A stretch of 64,000 nucleotides of DNA from Ferruginibacter sp. (lineage in GTDB: Bacteria; Bacteroidota; Bacteroidia; Chitinophagales; Chitinophagaceae), in NCBI GenBank assembly GCA_014379905.1, contig JACMKX010000181.1, positions 1-64,000 on the forward strand, in the 5' to 3' direction. The notes under the pieces were generated by a model that made no database searches, was not told the origin of the DNA, and worked only from the letters and a program-made list of their open reading frames with translations. The first letter of the stretch is position 1; each line of letters starts with the position of its first letter. The position numbers were made by a program, and so were the translations under genes. Shown in pieces: positions 7,499 through 16,841 of the stretch.

Positions 7499-8497
7499 TT
7501 AAACTACCCGGGCACCCTCAACTGCGGGAATTTTATCAAGACTTAGAGACCAAATACTGTTCAATGTTATTGCTGCAATCTGTTGCAGTGCCTCTCTGGT
7601 AAAAAAAGCCTGGTGTGCAGTTACCAGTACATTCGGAAAACTCATTAATCGCTGTATGATATCATCCTGGATAATATCTCCTGACAAATCTTTAAAAAAT
7701 AATTTCTCTTCCTGTTCGTATACATCTATACCGAGGTAACCGATGTAGCCGGTTTTAAGGGCCTCAATGGCATCTGCAGTATGGATGAGTTTACCCCGGC
7801 CTGTATTGATGATCATTACGCCAGGTTTCATAAAGCCAATGGTTTGTTTGTTGATAATATGCGTTGTCTGTTCATTGAGCGGGCAATGCAAAGAGATGAC
7901 ATCACTTTGTTGCAACAGGTCTGTCAATGGTAAAAATTCCACTCCGGCTGCTTCTAACTGTTTATTTGCTATAAGGTCGAAGGCAATTACTTTACAACCC
8001 AGGCCCAGCATAATATGGCAAAAAGCTTTTCCAATATTACCGGTGCCAATTACACCTACGGTTTTACCGTGCAGGTTGAAGCCGAGTAAGCCCTGCAGGG
8101 AAAAATTTTGCTCCCGCACCCGGTTGTAGGCTTTGTGTGTTTTACGGTTCAGGGTCATTATCATAGCGAGGGCATGCTCGGCTACGGCTTCGGGAGAATA
8201 GGCAGGTACCCGGCAAACTTTAATGCCGGAGTCTTTTGCCGCTTCCACATCCAGGTTGTTGAAGCCTGCACAGCGTAAGGCTACTATTGTTATATTTTTA
8301 GCAACGAGTGCTTTTAATACATCCCTGTTAAGTTTATCATTTACAAAAACGCATACTGCAGAAACATTGCTGATCATTTCAACGCTATGAAGACCGAGGT
8401 GTGTTTCAAAAAATTCCAGGTCAAAATTGTGCGAAACGTTTGCCTCCCGGAAGCTTTGTTTATCATAGGGTTTAGCGGAGAAGAAAGTTATTTTCAT
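7499..8497 (-). CDS. ldhA: D-lactate dehydrogenase (2-hydroxyacid dehydrogenase family)
   Basis: Interconverts pyruvate and D-lactate with NADH in the cytoplasm, usually in fermentation. The protein is 332 residues, close to the 329 of E. coli LdhA. The N-terminal catalytic half contains ALRCAGFNNLDVEAA and RVPAYSPEAVAEHALA. The Rossmann motif is VGVIGTGNIGKAF. The catalytic Arg lies in NTGRGKLI, the Glu in GIDVYEQEEKLFF and the His in VTAHQAFFT. FFKDLSGDIIQDD is typical of LdhA rather than of general hydroxyacid dehydrogenases. Downstream is the shared terminator; upstream, an imperfect box (TATACTTTC) lies just before the start. Confidence 0.93.
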   Translation of the reverse strand: MKITFFSAKPYDKQSFREANVSHNFDLEFFETHLGLHSVEMISNVSAVCVFVNDKLNRDVLKALVAKNITIVALRCAGFNNLDVEAAKDSGIKVCRVPAYSPEAVAEHALAMIMTLNRKTHKAYNRVREQNFSLQGLLGFNLHGKTVGVIGTGNIGKAFCHIMLGLGCKVIAFDLIANKQLEAAGVEFLPLTDLLQQSDVISLHCPLNEQTTHIINKQTIGFMKPGVMIINTGRGKLIHTADAIEALKTGYIGYLGIDVYEQEEKLFFKDLSGDIIQDDIIQRLMSFPNVLVTAHQAFFTREALQQIAAITLNSIWSLSLDKIPAVEGARVV

Positions 8498-8566
8498 ACG
8501 GTGAAAGTATACAAAAAATACTGGGTTTTAAATGATAACGGGCTGGTCTGACCTTCGGTACCGACC

Positions 8567-9682
8567 CTATAGTTTCATTTTGTCGGTTAATTCATTCACT
8601 GCTACAAAACCCTTATGCCCGTTTTCAAGCACTACTTTATAAAAATCGCTGCTTGCGGATACCGTTTTTATTTTAACAGGCGCTGCCAGGGCAAAGGCAT
8701 TTTTCTTAATGGGGGAAGGATAGATCTTTGTTTTTGCATTGGTTTTGTACCATTCATTTAATTTCCTGCCGGAAACCAGTGCTGCTTCTTTTACCGGCCG
8801 AACAAAGCCAATAGGGTCAACAGCCCCGTTACCTGTATAAATACCAAAATGTAAATGAGCAGCAGTAAATTTTGCGTTGCCCGTATTGCCAACAGTCCCC
8901 AATACCTGGCCTTTGGTTACCCGCTGTCCGGCCTGTACGTATTGTGTATCGAGATGGGCATAATAAACGGAAAACGATTCCCCATCAGGATTGAGCCAAA
9001 TCACTTTTCCGCCAATGCCGCCTTCATTTACGCTACTTACCAGGCCATTGGAAACTGCCACAGCCGGACTGCCTTTTTTTGCAAAAATATCAATGCCTTC
9101 ATGTTTTCTGACACCGGCATCGCGGGGATCGCCCCAAAAACTGCCGATGCTGCTCTTTACGGTGGGGGAAATAGGAAAACCTACTATTGGATTTAATGCA
9201 ATGGTAAGGCTGAAACGCCCACGGGCAGATAGTTTTGGTTGAAGCCGTACAATGAAATTACCACCCGTGGGGGCAGAAAATTCAATCATATTGGTCAATG
9301 TATCGGCCGCTTCAATTAGTTTAGGTGCGCCATTATTGGCGTCCCACAATTCTAAAAAAGCGATAAATATTTCACCTGTTACCGGTGATAATGATACTTT
9401 GATCTTTTGACCCGGATCCGAAGTAAAAAGGAACGAATTGGCATCTGAACTGTCTCCTGTAAAAATACCGTTCTCTGCATAAGGTGCCGGAACCATTAAG
9501 GGGTTTTGCAATACTTTTTCTCCCGCCCTTTTCCAGGCCAGCACTTCAGCACTTTCTGTTTTTAGTATCCGGTCCTGGTATGTTTCACGGGCTGTTTTTT
9601 TTGCAAAAATTCCCCGCCCGGGAGTATTACATGCTGAAAAAATGAGGAGGATAAGAAGAAAGTAGACAGGGATTTTTTTCAT
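8567..9682 (-). CDS. M23-family metallopeptidase lipoprotein (LytM-like)
   Basis: The product has 371 residues from MKKIPVYFLL (ATG 9680-9682); a longer start at 9718 would put 12 residues before the signal peptide. The signal peptide ends in the lipobox LIFSAC, so it is probably membrane anchored. Residues ~85-165 form a beta-sandwich pre-domain. The peptidase domain carries the zinc motif HEGIDIF (H and D) and the second motif AHLHFGIY, so it should be an active peptidoglycan endopeptidase. The C-terminal ~55 residues (KIKTVSASSDFYKVVLENG) resemble an SH3-like wall-binding domain. It probably cuts peptide cross-bridges in the cell wall. Confidence 0.88.
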   Translation of the reverse strand: MKKIPVYFLLILLIFSACNTPGRGIFAKKTARETYQDRILKTESAEVLAWKRAGEKVLQNPLMVPAPYAENGIFTGDSSDANSFLFTSDPGQKIKVSLSPVTGEIFIAFLELWDANNGAPKLIEAADTLTNMIEFSAPTGGNFIVRLQPKLSARGRFSLTIALNPIVGFPISPTVKSSIGSFWGDPRDAGVRKHEGIDIFAKKGSPAVAVSNGLVSSVNEGGIGGKVIWLNPDGESFSVYYAHLDTQYVQAGQRVTKGQVLGTVGNTGNAKFTAAHLHFGIYTGNGAVDPIGFVRPVKEAALVSGRKLNEWYKTNAKTKIYPSPIKKNAFALAAPVKIKTVSASSDFYKVVLENGHKGFVAVNELTDKMKL

Positions 9683-9816
9683 GCTTTTACGAAGACAAAT
9701 TATAAGCCATAAAAGCATTCATTAACAGTAAGCATACAGTTTAACAACCCATTGTGCCGGATATAAGTGCAATTAATCCCGGATGAATGTTAGTGTTTAT
9801 TGAAGCGGCCGGTTAA

Positions 9817-10612
9817 CTACAACAAGCCGTTTAACAGGAGTTTATTTTGAGTTTCGTTGGTAAACTGGTAAGACAAAGGTTTGTTGCTGCCCGATTCATA
9901 ATCCATATCATTACGGCCCATGTTGATGTAGAGCATTTTATATTTTTTATTGGTCCATACCACGGGATAATAACCGCTGTGCCATATCTCGTGTTGCTTT
10001 GGACCGGTGCCCAAAGGAAAGCTGGCCGGGTCAATGGAATAAAGAATATCGATATCCGGATTTTTGCGCAAGTCTTTTTCCCACTGTACCGTTCATTGGG
10101 AGCCGAAATAAAACTCGCCGGAAGATCTTTGGTTACAGTATGCGTACTGTCTTCTTTTTTTAAAATGGCTGAAGTAGGGCGCCAGGTATTTCCCTTGTAT
10201 TGATCGGCACCCAAAAAATCATTGTGGTACCAGTTCCAGTTCTGGGGATAAGAAGAAGGCGTTAAGGCAAAGCCTGCAAAGTGAAAGCCCATCCAGGCAC
10301 CACCGTTTTTCATATATGCTTAAGGCCTGGCGCTGTTCCGGTACTTCAGGCCTGGTATCTAAAAATAATATCACCTCATATCCCGACAGCACAGATGAAT
10401 CCATGTTATTCCAATTGCTGGTAGTATCATACGTGAAATGTAAGGCTGCAGCTTTAGTACTTAACCAGGTATTGGCGTCGTTTACAAAACTGATATGTGC
10501 GAGGTCATTTTTGGTTGTGTAAAATGCCCAGCACTTTGAAAAACGATTTATTTCGGGCCTTTGAGCCAAGAAAAAATAATGCTGCCAATAAAAGAAGGAT
10601 GCCGGCTTTCAT
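9817..10612 (-). pseudogene. ThuA-like secreted protein, broken by at least three frameshifts
   Basis: Read on the minus strand, a signal peptide (MKAGILLLLAALFF, ATG at 10610-10612) is followed in successive frames by WAFYTTKNDLAHISFV, SNWNNMDSSVLSGYEVILFL, then NGGAWMGFHFAG, then WEKDLRKNPDIDILYSIDP, and HSGYYPVVWTNKKYKMLYI. Together these are the usual order of ThuA-domain proteins (trehalose-utilisation family, glutamine amidotransferase-like fold) common in Bacteroidota. The breaks are near 10527-10529 (an extra G in a G-run), near 10312-10321 and near 10089 (a missing G). The parts cannot form one protein. Either this is a decayed gene or the base calls are wrong at three short runs; intact neighbours favour decay. 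Confidence 0.8.
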
Positions 10613-10942
10613 GTTCAATATTTCGATAAATATAAAACAATAAGGGTGATTATTGCGGAGAGAACCTTTAGATAAAAATTCTGTCGATAGCTGGCGGTGA
10701 AAATTTTCTTTGTTCTCCTTGTCCTCTTAGCTAAATTTTAATGTTAAGGCTTGCGCCAGCAAGCGCCTGAAGATTGCAGCGACAAAAAAATATGCCGGTA
10801 AGACGTTAAGACGGGAAGAAATTTTGCGGATTATATATACATGGAAAACGCTGATTGGACCTATTGTCAGGAGCTTTTTATAAAGAACACATAGATAAAA
10901 GAGAACAAAAAGAAACTTTTTTGCTCCTTTTCTTAGCTAAAT
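10613..10942. other. Gene-free spacer with degenerate repeat words
   Basis: I see no gene here. TCTTAGCTAAATTT occurs exactly twice (10725-10738 and 10931-10944, the second running into the end of the fibre gene), each preceded by a CTCCTT-rich stretch. Near 10800 is a TAAGACGTTAAGACGG repeat of TAAGACG. Such words resemble dispersed intergenic repeats seen across Bacteroidota genomes. No terminator of good quality follows the fibre gene. Confidence 0.5.
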
Positions 10943-13252
10943 TTATTTTCTTTCTTTGAGTTCCACCAATGCCTTCTGTGTTTGCAACAGCAATTGCTTT
11001 AACTCTGCAATTTCTTTTTGCTGCTCCTGAACAGCTTTTACCAGCGGCACCACAAATTCTGAATAACGTAAAGCATAAAGATCATCTGCATTTTTTGGTT
11101 TGTCCACACCACTGAATTCATATCCCAGTTTCTGTGCGGCGGCATCTACTTCCTGGGCAATAAAACCTGTTTGCAATACAGCAGACTGTTGCGCCCTTTG
11201 TTGTTGTACCTGTGGATCCGCAGCACGATTAATTATTTTTCCTGTGCTGTCTTTAGATACATCTTCTTTTAAATAAGCAGCCAGGCTATTCACATCAATA
11301 TTATAAGTAACGGGGCGAAGCGCCATAATAAAATCAAGGCCTTTTACAGATTCCGTGATGTTCGTTTTAAAACGGCCATCGCTCAAATTCGACCATGCCG
11401 CATAACCTCCGATACTGCTTACAGAAGACGCACCGATACGCACCTGGTTACTGGCAGTAATGCGGGAAGTGGCACCTATTGCCGTAGAGTTGGAATAATT
11501 AGAACCGGTTGTCTGGTCTGCATCATAACCTAAAAAAGAACAGTAGCTATTGGCGTTATTAAATGCACCGGCCTCATTGCCAATGGCAGTATTAAAATTT
11601 CCAACTGTATTATTATACATAGCGGTTCCTCCAAGTACGGTATTCGAATACCCGGTAGTATTTAACCGAAGCCCATTGTGCCCGATGCTGGTATTGTTAT
11701 TACCTGATTCATTAAAAAGAAGCGATTGGATTCCCACCGCAAGGTTAAGAACGCCGGTAACATTTCCTTCTCCCATGGCAAGGGTACCGATAGCTATATT
11801 ACTGTTAACCGCGGTGCTTGATTTTAAAGCTTCATGTCCAATGGCGAGGTTACTGATGCCGGTAATATTTGCCCGCAGGGCATACGCACCTACAGCCACA
11901 TTTTTGTACCCATTAGTGGTACTGGTAGGCCGTGTTTCCTGCATCGCATATTTGCCTATTGCAATATTGTCGCTGGCCCAGGGAAGACCTGAAGCACTAT
12001 AGGTAATGCTTTCCATTGCATTGGAACCTATAGCAATATTGTTGCTGGCGAAGCCTGCATCTGCCATAGCATTATTACCGATAGCAATATTATCAGCTCC
12101 ATCAATGCTCCGCAGCGCATTTGGGCCAATGGCTACATTATTGGTGGCATAACTACTGCCATTGCTACCCATGGCATTGTAACCTATTGCTGTGTTAAAA
12201 CTGCTGAGAACCCTGGATGCCATGGCAGAAGTTCCTACGGCAGTATTTTGTTCGCCGGTTGTATTGTCTCTCAAAGCATAATGGCCTATGGCAGTATTCC
12301 TGCTGCCGGAAGTATTGTCATTTAAAGTGGAAGTACCCACAGCAATATTGGAGAAGCCTGTAACATTGGCCCTTAAACTCTGGTCTCCTATAGCAATATT
12401 ATAATTTGCGGCATTGTTTTCCAGTGCAAGCCTGCCGATGCCGATAGTGTTGCTGTTTGAATTTGATTTTAGTGCATTCACGCCTATACCGATATTAAAA
12501 CTGGAATTGGTATTGCCGTACATGGCAGAATCTCCAATTGCCACATTGCGTGTGCCTGTAAGATTGCTAAATAAAGTGGAAACACCCACAGCTGTATTGC
12601 CAGCGCCGGTAGTATTGGAATTCATAGACCTGGCGCCAATGGCAGTATTATAGTACCCAAACTGCTGGTTGTTGGCCAGGGCAAAAGCTCCAATGGCCGT
12701 TGACCGGTAGGCCCCGGCAAATTGTAAAGTGTTGTATCCAAACCCCGTATTTTCAGTAACATTTCCAAATGTTGCTGCACCTGATTCATAGCCAAAATGT
12801 GTATTATAAGTAGAGTTGTCAATAGAACCTGCAGGTAAATTGTTTACCCTCAATTTCAATGGCCGCTGATCGGTAGTACCTATAAAATTAATGCTGGCAT
12901 CTGTACCCGAATTCCCGGAAAGAGACCAGCCTGCAGTAGTATTTGTGAGGATCTTGCTCCAGGAGGGACTTGCAGGTGTTCCGCTGTTATAGTAATAGCC
13001 GGCACCAGTAGCCAGCGCACTATTGGTATTATATACGAGCAGGCTGGTGGCCGGATTGAGGATAGTACCTGCATCGGTAACAGATGTAAGATTGACCCTT
13101 GGTATCAGTACTCCTTTACTGCTGCTGGTTATGTCCAGTATAGCGCTGCTGCTGGGATTGATTGTGCCTATTCCAATACCCTGTGCACCTGCCAGGTATT
13201 GAATAAAAATACCGGTTACGGATAGCAATAAATTTGCTACTATTTTACGCAT
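10943..13252 (-). CDS. Secreted fibre protein with YadA-like head repeats and S74 endosialidase chaperone domain
   Basis: The product has 769 residues from MRKIVANLLL (ATG 13250-13252); 15 extra upstream codons are possible but would precede the signal peptide. After AQGIGIGTINPSSSAILDI comes an N-terminal module shared with the fibre at 34961. Residues ~150-580 hold about 20 head-type repeats of the form NTAIGxxAL...NxTGxxN, known from trimeric adhesins. The C-terminus is a Peptidase_S74 intramolecular chaperone: SDGRFKTNI begins it, GFIAQEVDAA and YSEFVVPLVKAVQEQQKEI end it in a coiled coil. In phage fibres this domain guides trimer assembly and then cuts itself off at the Ser. No outer-membrane anchor or T9SS tail is visible. 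Confidence 0.85.
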   Translation of the reverse strand: MRKIVANLLLSVTGIFIQYLAGAQGIGIGTINPSSSAILDITSSSKGVLIPRVNLTSVTDAGTILNPATSLLVYNTNSALATGAGYYYNSGTPASPSWSKILTNTTAGWSLSGNSGTDASINFIGTTDQRPLKLRVNNLPAGSIDNSTYNTHFGYESGAATFGNVTENTGFGYNTLQFAGAYRSTAIGAFALANNQQFGYYNTAIGARSMNSNTTGAGNTAVGVSTLFSNLTGTRNVAIGDSAMYGNTNSSFNIGIGVNALKSNSNSNTIGIGRLALENNAANYNIAIGDQSLRANVTGFSNIAVGTSTLNDNTSGSRNTAIGHYALRDNTTGEQNTAVGTSAMASRVLSSFNTAIGYNAMGSNGSSYATNNVAIGPNALRSIDGADNIAIGNNAMADAGFASNNIAIGSNAMESITYSASGLPWASDNIAIGKYAMQETRPTSTTNGYKNVAVGAYALRANITGISNLAIGHEALKSSTAVNSNIAIGTLAMGEGNVTGVLNLAVGIQSLLFNESGNNNTSIGHNGLRLNTTGYSNTVLGGTAMYNNTVGNFNTAIGNEAGAFNNANSYCSFLGYDADQTTGSNYSNSTAIGATSRITASNQVRIGASSVSSIGGYAAWSNLSDGRFKTNITESVKGLDFIMALRPVTYNIDVNSLAAYLKEDVSKDSTGKIINRAADPQVQQQRAQQSAVLQTGFIAQEVDAAAQKLGYEFSGVDKPKNADDLYALRYSEFVVPLVKAVQEQQKEIAELKQLLLQTQKALVELKERK

Positions 13253-13361
13253 AACAATAAATTTGAACATCAAAGTTGAACTTATATTAGCAGCCAAGCA
13301 ATGCCGAATAAGGGTGAGATATAGGGCCGGTTTATTATGGAAGAATAAATTTTTATATCAC

Positions 13362-13458
13362 CCCTTCGGGATTCATGATGCCTAAATTGTTTTTTCTATA
13401 ATAATTCCATCCCTTCGGGATTCATGCGACCTATGTGATTAAAACCTTTCCCGAAGGG
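13362..13458. repeat. TCCCGAAGGG-type intergenic repeats
   Basis: CCCTTCGGGATTCATG occurs exactly at 13362-13377 and 13411-13426, 49 bases apart. The inverted core TCCCGAAGGG stands at 13449-13458. These lie in the 317-base gene-free spacer upstream of thyA, which otherwise shows only the thyA promoter box. Each unit can form a small CCC/GGG hairpin, and the inverted copy can pair with either direct one. There are only two copies with an AT-rich spacer, so this is not a CRISPR array. Confidence 0.6.
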
Positions 13459-13557
13459 AAGCCTATGATTATAAATATTCATGGGCAGTTACATTTACAG
13501 GCTCGATTTTATCCACTTTTTTAGAATAACTTTTTGGCAGCTAAAAAGCTATTCATT

Positions 13558-13564
13558 TAACTTG
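13558..13564 (+). promoter_or_regulatory. Predicted thyA -7 box abutting the start
   Basis: TAACTTG is one T short of TAnnTTTG. It is followed by CAGCC and the ATG at 13570, the same CAGCC spacer seen before fmt and ribD. A leaderless thyA transcript is implied. Confidence 0.4.
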
Positions 13565-13569
13565 CAGCC

Positions 13570-14382
13570 ATGCAGCAATACCTTGATCTTGTAAAACATA
13601 TTATAGCAACCGGCGATGATAAAGCAGATCGTACCGGTACCGGCACCCGTAGCGTATTTGGTGCCCAGCTGCGCTTTAACCTGGCAGCTGGTTTCCCCCT
13701 GGTTACTACTAAAAAAACGCATTTAAAAAGCATCATTCATGAATTGCTGTGGTTTTTAAAAGGGGAGACCAATATTGCCTACCTGAAAGAACACAATGTA
13801 AAGATATGGGATGAATGGGCAGATGAAAATGGCGATCTTGGTCCCGTTTACGGAAAGCAATGGCGCAGCTGGGAAGGAGCGGATGGGGCAGAAGTTGACC
13901 AGGTAAAAGACCTCATCCATACTTTAAAAACAAACCCCGATAGCAGGCGAATGATCGTTAGTGCCTGGAACGTAGCCGATTTGCCAAAAATGAAACTGAT
14001 GCCCTGCCATTGCCTGTTTCAATTTTATACTTCTGCACCCGATGCAAAGGGTCGCAGAAAATTAAGCTGCCAGTTGTACCAGCGCAGCGCCGATGTATTT
14101 TTAGGCGTGCCTTTTAACATCGCTTCCTATGCATTATTTACCATGATGATCGCACAGGTAGTGGATATGGATCTGGGTGATTTTGTACACAGCTTTGGCG
14201 ATGTGCATTTATACAGCAATCACTTTGATCAGGCGGAGTTACAATTGACCCGTACGCCTTTTCCTCTGCCGCAAATGAAGATCAATGCTGCAGTGAAAGA
14301 TATTTTCGATTTTAAATTTGAAGATTTTGAATTGTTGAATTACCAAAGTCATCCTTCAATAAAAGCGCCCGTAGCAGTTTGA
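13570..14382 (+). CDS. thyA: Thymidylate synthase
   Basis: Methylates dUMP to dTMP with 5,10-methylenetetrahydrofolate, producing dihydrofolate that FolA (16885-17376) recycles. The product has 270 residues, the normal size. Visible landmarks are [19 protein letters not shown] near the N-terminus, [21 protein letters not shown], the dUMP-binding pair RRM ([12 protein letters not shown]), the catalytic Cys in [30 protein letters not shown], and [12 protein letters not shown]. No residue is missing. In many relatives folA directly follows thyA; here two other genes lie in between. Confidence 0.98.
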   Translation: MQQYLDLVKHIIATGDDKADRTGTGTRSVFGAQLRFNLAAGFPLVTTKKTHLKSIIHELLWFLKGETNIAYLKEHNVKIWDEWADENGDLGPVYGKQWRSWEGADGAEVDQVKDLIHTLKTNPDSRRMIVSAWNVADLPKMKLMPCHCLFQFYTSAPDAKGRRKLSCQLYQRSADVFLGVPFNIASYALFTMMIAQVVDMDLGDFVHSFGDVHLYSNHFDQAELQLTRTPFPLPQMKINAAVKDIFDFKFEDFELLNYQSHPSIKAPVAV

Positions 14383-14393
14383 GCAGTAAGGAA

Positions 14394-14427
14394 TATTGAA
14401 TAAGGAACATAAAATAAGAAAGTCGGC
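14394..14427. repeat. AATAAGGAAT-type repeat, copy A
   Basis: A GAATATTGAATAAGGAA stretch followed by AAAATAAGAAAG stands just after the thyA stop. It is nearly the same as copy B at 16201-16230 (GAAATATTCAATAAGGAAT). Both lie on the same strand, one on each side of the OmpA-family gene. The spacer up to 14566 also holds a run of TTCTTATT words in the opposite orientation (14471-14510). Confidence 0.5.
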
Positions 14428-14565
14428 CTTTCGTCAGTCAAATTGGTGATTTCTGCACTGATTCTTACCTTCTTATTCCACAATAATTATTTCTTATTTC
14501 TTATTTCGCCTCCTGACATATTATTTTCTACATTTTTTCGTTGTAACAGCAGCCAATTGCTGTTT

Positions 14566-16191
14566 ATGAAAAAATGCTACTCTCTTTTTTTATTGCAAAC
14601 CCTGTTTTTTATTACCTATGGCCAGCCTATGGCTGATACCTCCGGCAAACTCATTGAGCAGAAGGAAAATATCATCAAAGAATCAACCATTGTAAAAGTA
14701 GAGAACCTGGGCGAACGCATTAATACAGAATACCCTGAGCTGAGGCCCACTATTTCTGCCGATGGAAATTTATTGTTCTTTATACGCATGGGTCACCCGG
14801 AGAATGAACATATTGCAACGGTAAGAAATGCACAGGATATCTGGTACAGCATCCGTGAAGAAGATGGGAAATGGTCGCCTGCCGAACATTTAAACGGCGC
14901 TGTAAACTCATCGCAGTACAATGCAGTTTATTGGATATCTCCTGATCTTAATTGCATGCTCATAAAAGGCGCTTACCAGGAAGGTCAGTATTATGGCACT
15001 GGTGTAAGTATGACAAAGCTGAAGAAAGACGGCAGCTGGAGTCCGCCGCAAATGTTGCGCATCCGCAATTTTCACAAGTTTGGATTTACACAACAATTTG
15101 GTGCCAGTATGGGACAGGATGGAAGAACCCTGCTGTTTTACATGACTGATAAAAAAAATAGTTATGATAACGAGTTATATGTTTCTTTTTTAGAAGGGGG
15201 CGATATATGGACGGCACCTAAAAGCCTGGGCAAAAAAATAAACCTGCCCGACTACAATGAAATGAGTCCTTTTATTGCTGCTGATGGCGTTACCCTTTAT
15301 TTTAGCAGCGACCGAGTGGGCGGATTGGGAGAGAACGATATCTGGATGAGTAAAAGATTAGATGAAAGCTGGACAAAATGGAGTGAACCGGTAAACCTGG
15401 GCAGCCCCATCAATACAGCCAACGATGAAAACTTTTTTACGCTGGATGCCGGTGGCGAATACGCCTACCTCACCAGCAGCGATGGCGCTTTTGGTGGCAG
15501 CGATATTGTAAGAATAAAGTTATTGGAGAAAGAAAAACCAGACCCGGTAATAATGGTAACCGGCAATGTATACAATGCTAAAACTAACCAGCCATTGAGT
15601 GCCGACCTTATTTATGAAACGCTGCCCGATGGTGCAGAAGCAGGAAGAGGTTTATCCAATGCGCAGGATGGCTCCTTTAAAATTGTACTTCCTTACGACA
15701 AAAATTACCTTATCCGGGCATCGGCAGAAAAATTTTTCGCCATATCAGAAAACCTGAATCTTGATTCACTCATTAAAGTTGGCTACAAAATAATTCACAA
15801 AGACCTCTACCTCGCACCCATAGAAATAGGACAGGTATTTCGCTTAAACAATGTATTCTTTGATTTTGATAAATACACGCTAAGGCCGGAATCGTACACC
15901 GAATTAAACAGGGTAGTAATGTTCCTGAATGAATACCCGAACATTGAAATTGAAATGGGTGCTCATACCGATAGCAAGGGCTCCGATGAATACAATATTA
16001 CGCTCAGCCATAACAGGGCAAAATCTGTAATGGAATATATTTTAAGCAAAGGCATTTCAACCAGCCGGGTTACCTTTAAAGGTTATGGTGAAACAAAACC
16101 TATGGCGCCAAACGCCCATGCAGATGGAACAGATAATCCGGATGGCAGGCAGCTGAACAGGAGGGTGGAATTTATAATTATGAAAAACTAG
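14566..16191 (+). CDS. OmpA-family protein with PD40 (WD40-like) repeats
   Basis: The product has 541 residues from MKKCYSLFLLQTLFF (ATG 14566); the open frame continues 41 codons further upstream, but no signal peptide would then be at the N-terminus. Residues ~60-330 contain PD40 beta-propeller repeats (PTISADGNLLFFIRMG, PFIAADGVTLYFSSDRVGG, ENDIWMS). A carboxypeptidase-like Ig module follows (VTGNVYNAKTNQPLSADLIY). The C-terminal OmpA domain (NVFFDFDKYTLRPESYTEL ... GAHTDSKGS ... NRAKSVMEYI) binds peptidoglycan through the Asp and Arg of HTDSKG and the NxxLSxxRA helix. It probably tethers the outer membrane to the wall. It sits between thyA and folA. Confidence 0.88.
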   Translation: MKKCYSLFLLQTLFFITYGQPMADTSGKLIEQKENIIKESTIVKVENLGERINTEYPELRPTISADGNLLFFIRMGHPENEHIATVRNAQDIWYSIREEDGKWSPAEHLNGAVNSSQYNAVYWISPDLNCMLIKGAYQEGQYYGTGVSMTKLKKDGSWSPPQMLRIRNFHKFGFTQQFGASMGQDGRTLLFYMTDKKNSYDNELYVSFLEGGDIWTAPKSLGKKINLPDYNEMSPFIAADGVTLYFSSDRVGGLGENDIWMSKRLDESWTKWSEPVNLGSPINTANDENFFTLDAGGEYAYLTSSDGAFGGSDIVRIKLLEKEKPDPVIMVTGNVYNAKTNQPLSADLIYETLPDGAEAGRGLSNAQDGSFKIVLPYDKNYLIRASAEKFFAISENLNLDSLIKVGYKIIHKDLYLAPIEIGQVFRLNNVFFDFDKYTLRPESYTELNRVVMFLNEYPNIEIEMGAHTDSKGSDEYNITLSHNRAKSVMEYILSKGISTSRVTFKGYGETKPMAPNAHADGTDNPDGRQLNRRVEFIIMKN

Positions 16192-16200
16192 TGGAAAGAA

Positions 16201-16230
16201 ATAAGAAATATTCAATAAGGAATAAGAAAG
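16201..16230. repeat. AATAAGGAAT-type repeat, copy B
   Basis: AATAAGGAATAAGAAA at 16214-16229 is the exact reverse complement of 16842-16857 (copy C). The two copies flank the broken four-helix-bundle gene at 16315-16705. The repeat begins 10 bases after the OmpA-family stop codon. Confidence 0.55.
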
Positions 16231-16314
16231 GGAGAATTTTCGCCAATTATGGAGGCTTTTTTACTGTTGAGGATATTGTATAGATTTCTATTTTGTGGTC
16301 TAAAGAATCATTCA

Positions 16315-16705
16315 ATGGAAACAAAAAAAATACGATCTGGAAGATAGATTAATACGTTTTGCATGTATTTGTCTCAGCATTTGTGAATTATTACCGGCAA
16401 CCAAATCCGGTCAAAATCCGGAATATCAATTATGCAAAAGTGGCACAGCCGCAGCGCTTATTTATGGAGAAGCGCAGGTGGCAGAATCATCGGCCGACTT
16501 TATACATAAAATTAAACTTGTTTTAAAAGACGTACGGGAAACAAGCATTAATCTCAGGATCATCAACGAAAAACCAGTGATAAAAAATGAACTTATTCCT
16601 GTTGCTCAAAAGGAATGCAATGAACTCATGGCAATTTTTATCAAGAGTATCGAAACTGCAAGGTCTAATCAGCATAAAATAAAAATAATAAACACCATGT
16701 TATAA
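16315..16705 (+). pseudogene. Four-helix-bundle protein (S23/IVP-like family) with a poly-A frameshift
   Basis: The ATG at 16315 reads only METKKIRSGR before a stop. One base later in the run of eight A (16323-16330) the frame continues as KYDLEDRLIRFACICLSI, then SGQNPEYQLCKSGTAAAL, NYGEAQ-like IYGEAQVAESSADFIHKI, KDVRETSINLRII and KECNELMAIFIKSIETA to a stop at 16705. This is the full pattern of the ~115-residue four-helix-bundle family related to 23S rRNA intervening-sequence proteins. Removing one A restores the gene. No canonical start exists in the long frame upstream of its stop at 16301; an internal ATG near 16478 is not present in frame before the GTG-type start there. Function in the family is not established. 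It is flanked by inverted 16-base repeats. Confidence 0.75.
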
Positions 16706-16841
16706 AGTAAAATTGTACCCTTAAGGGAACAACTTCTATATTTAGACGCATACATCCTCATTATTTACTTAGTGTCTTCTTGCCCTTCTCCATGCGAAGA
16801 TGCTTATCTATGAACGAGATTGAAAACTTCCTTATTGAACG

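Noticed and set aside
11550..12653. Open frames on the + strand across the fibre gene, and a CRISPR-like periodicity in its DNA
   Set aside because: The periodic DNA encodes head repeats on the minus strand; units are degenerate and in frame, with no constant repeat/spacer pattern. The + strand frames are shadows.
10943..13252. Prophage tail-fibre region
   Set aside because: The S74 and head-repeat architecture is phage-like, but no capsid, portal, terminase, tail-tube or integrase gene is near, and the proteins have secretion signal peptides.
13362..13458. CRISPR array upstream of thyA
   Set aside because: Only two direct 16-base copies and one inverted core, with an AT-rich spacer and no cas genes.
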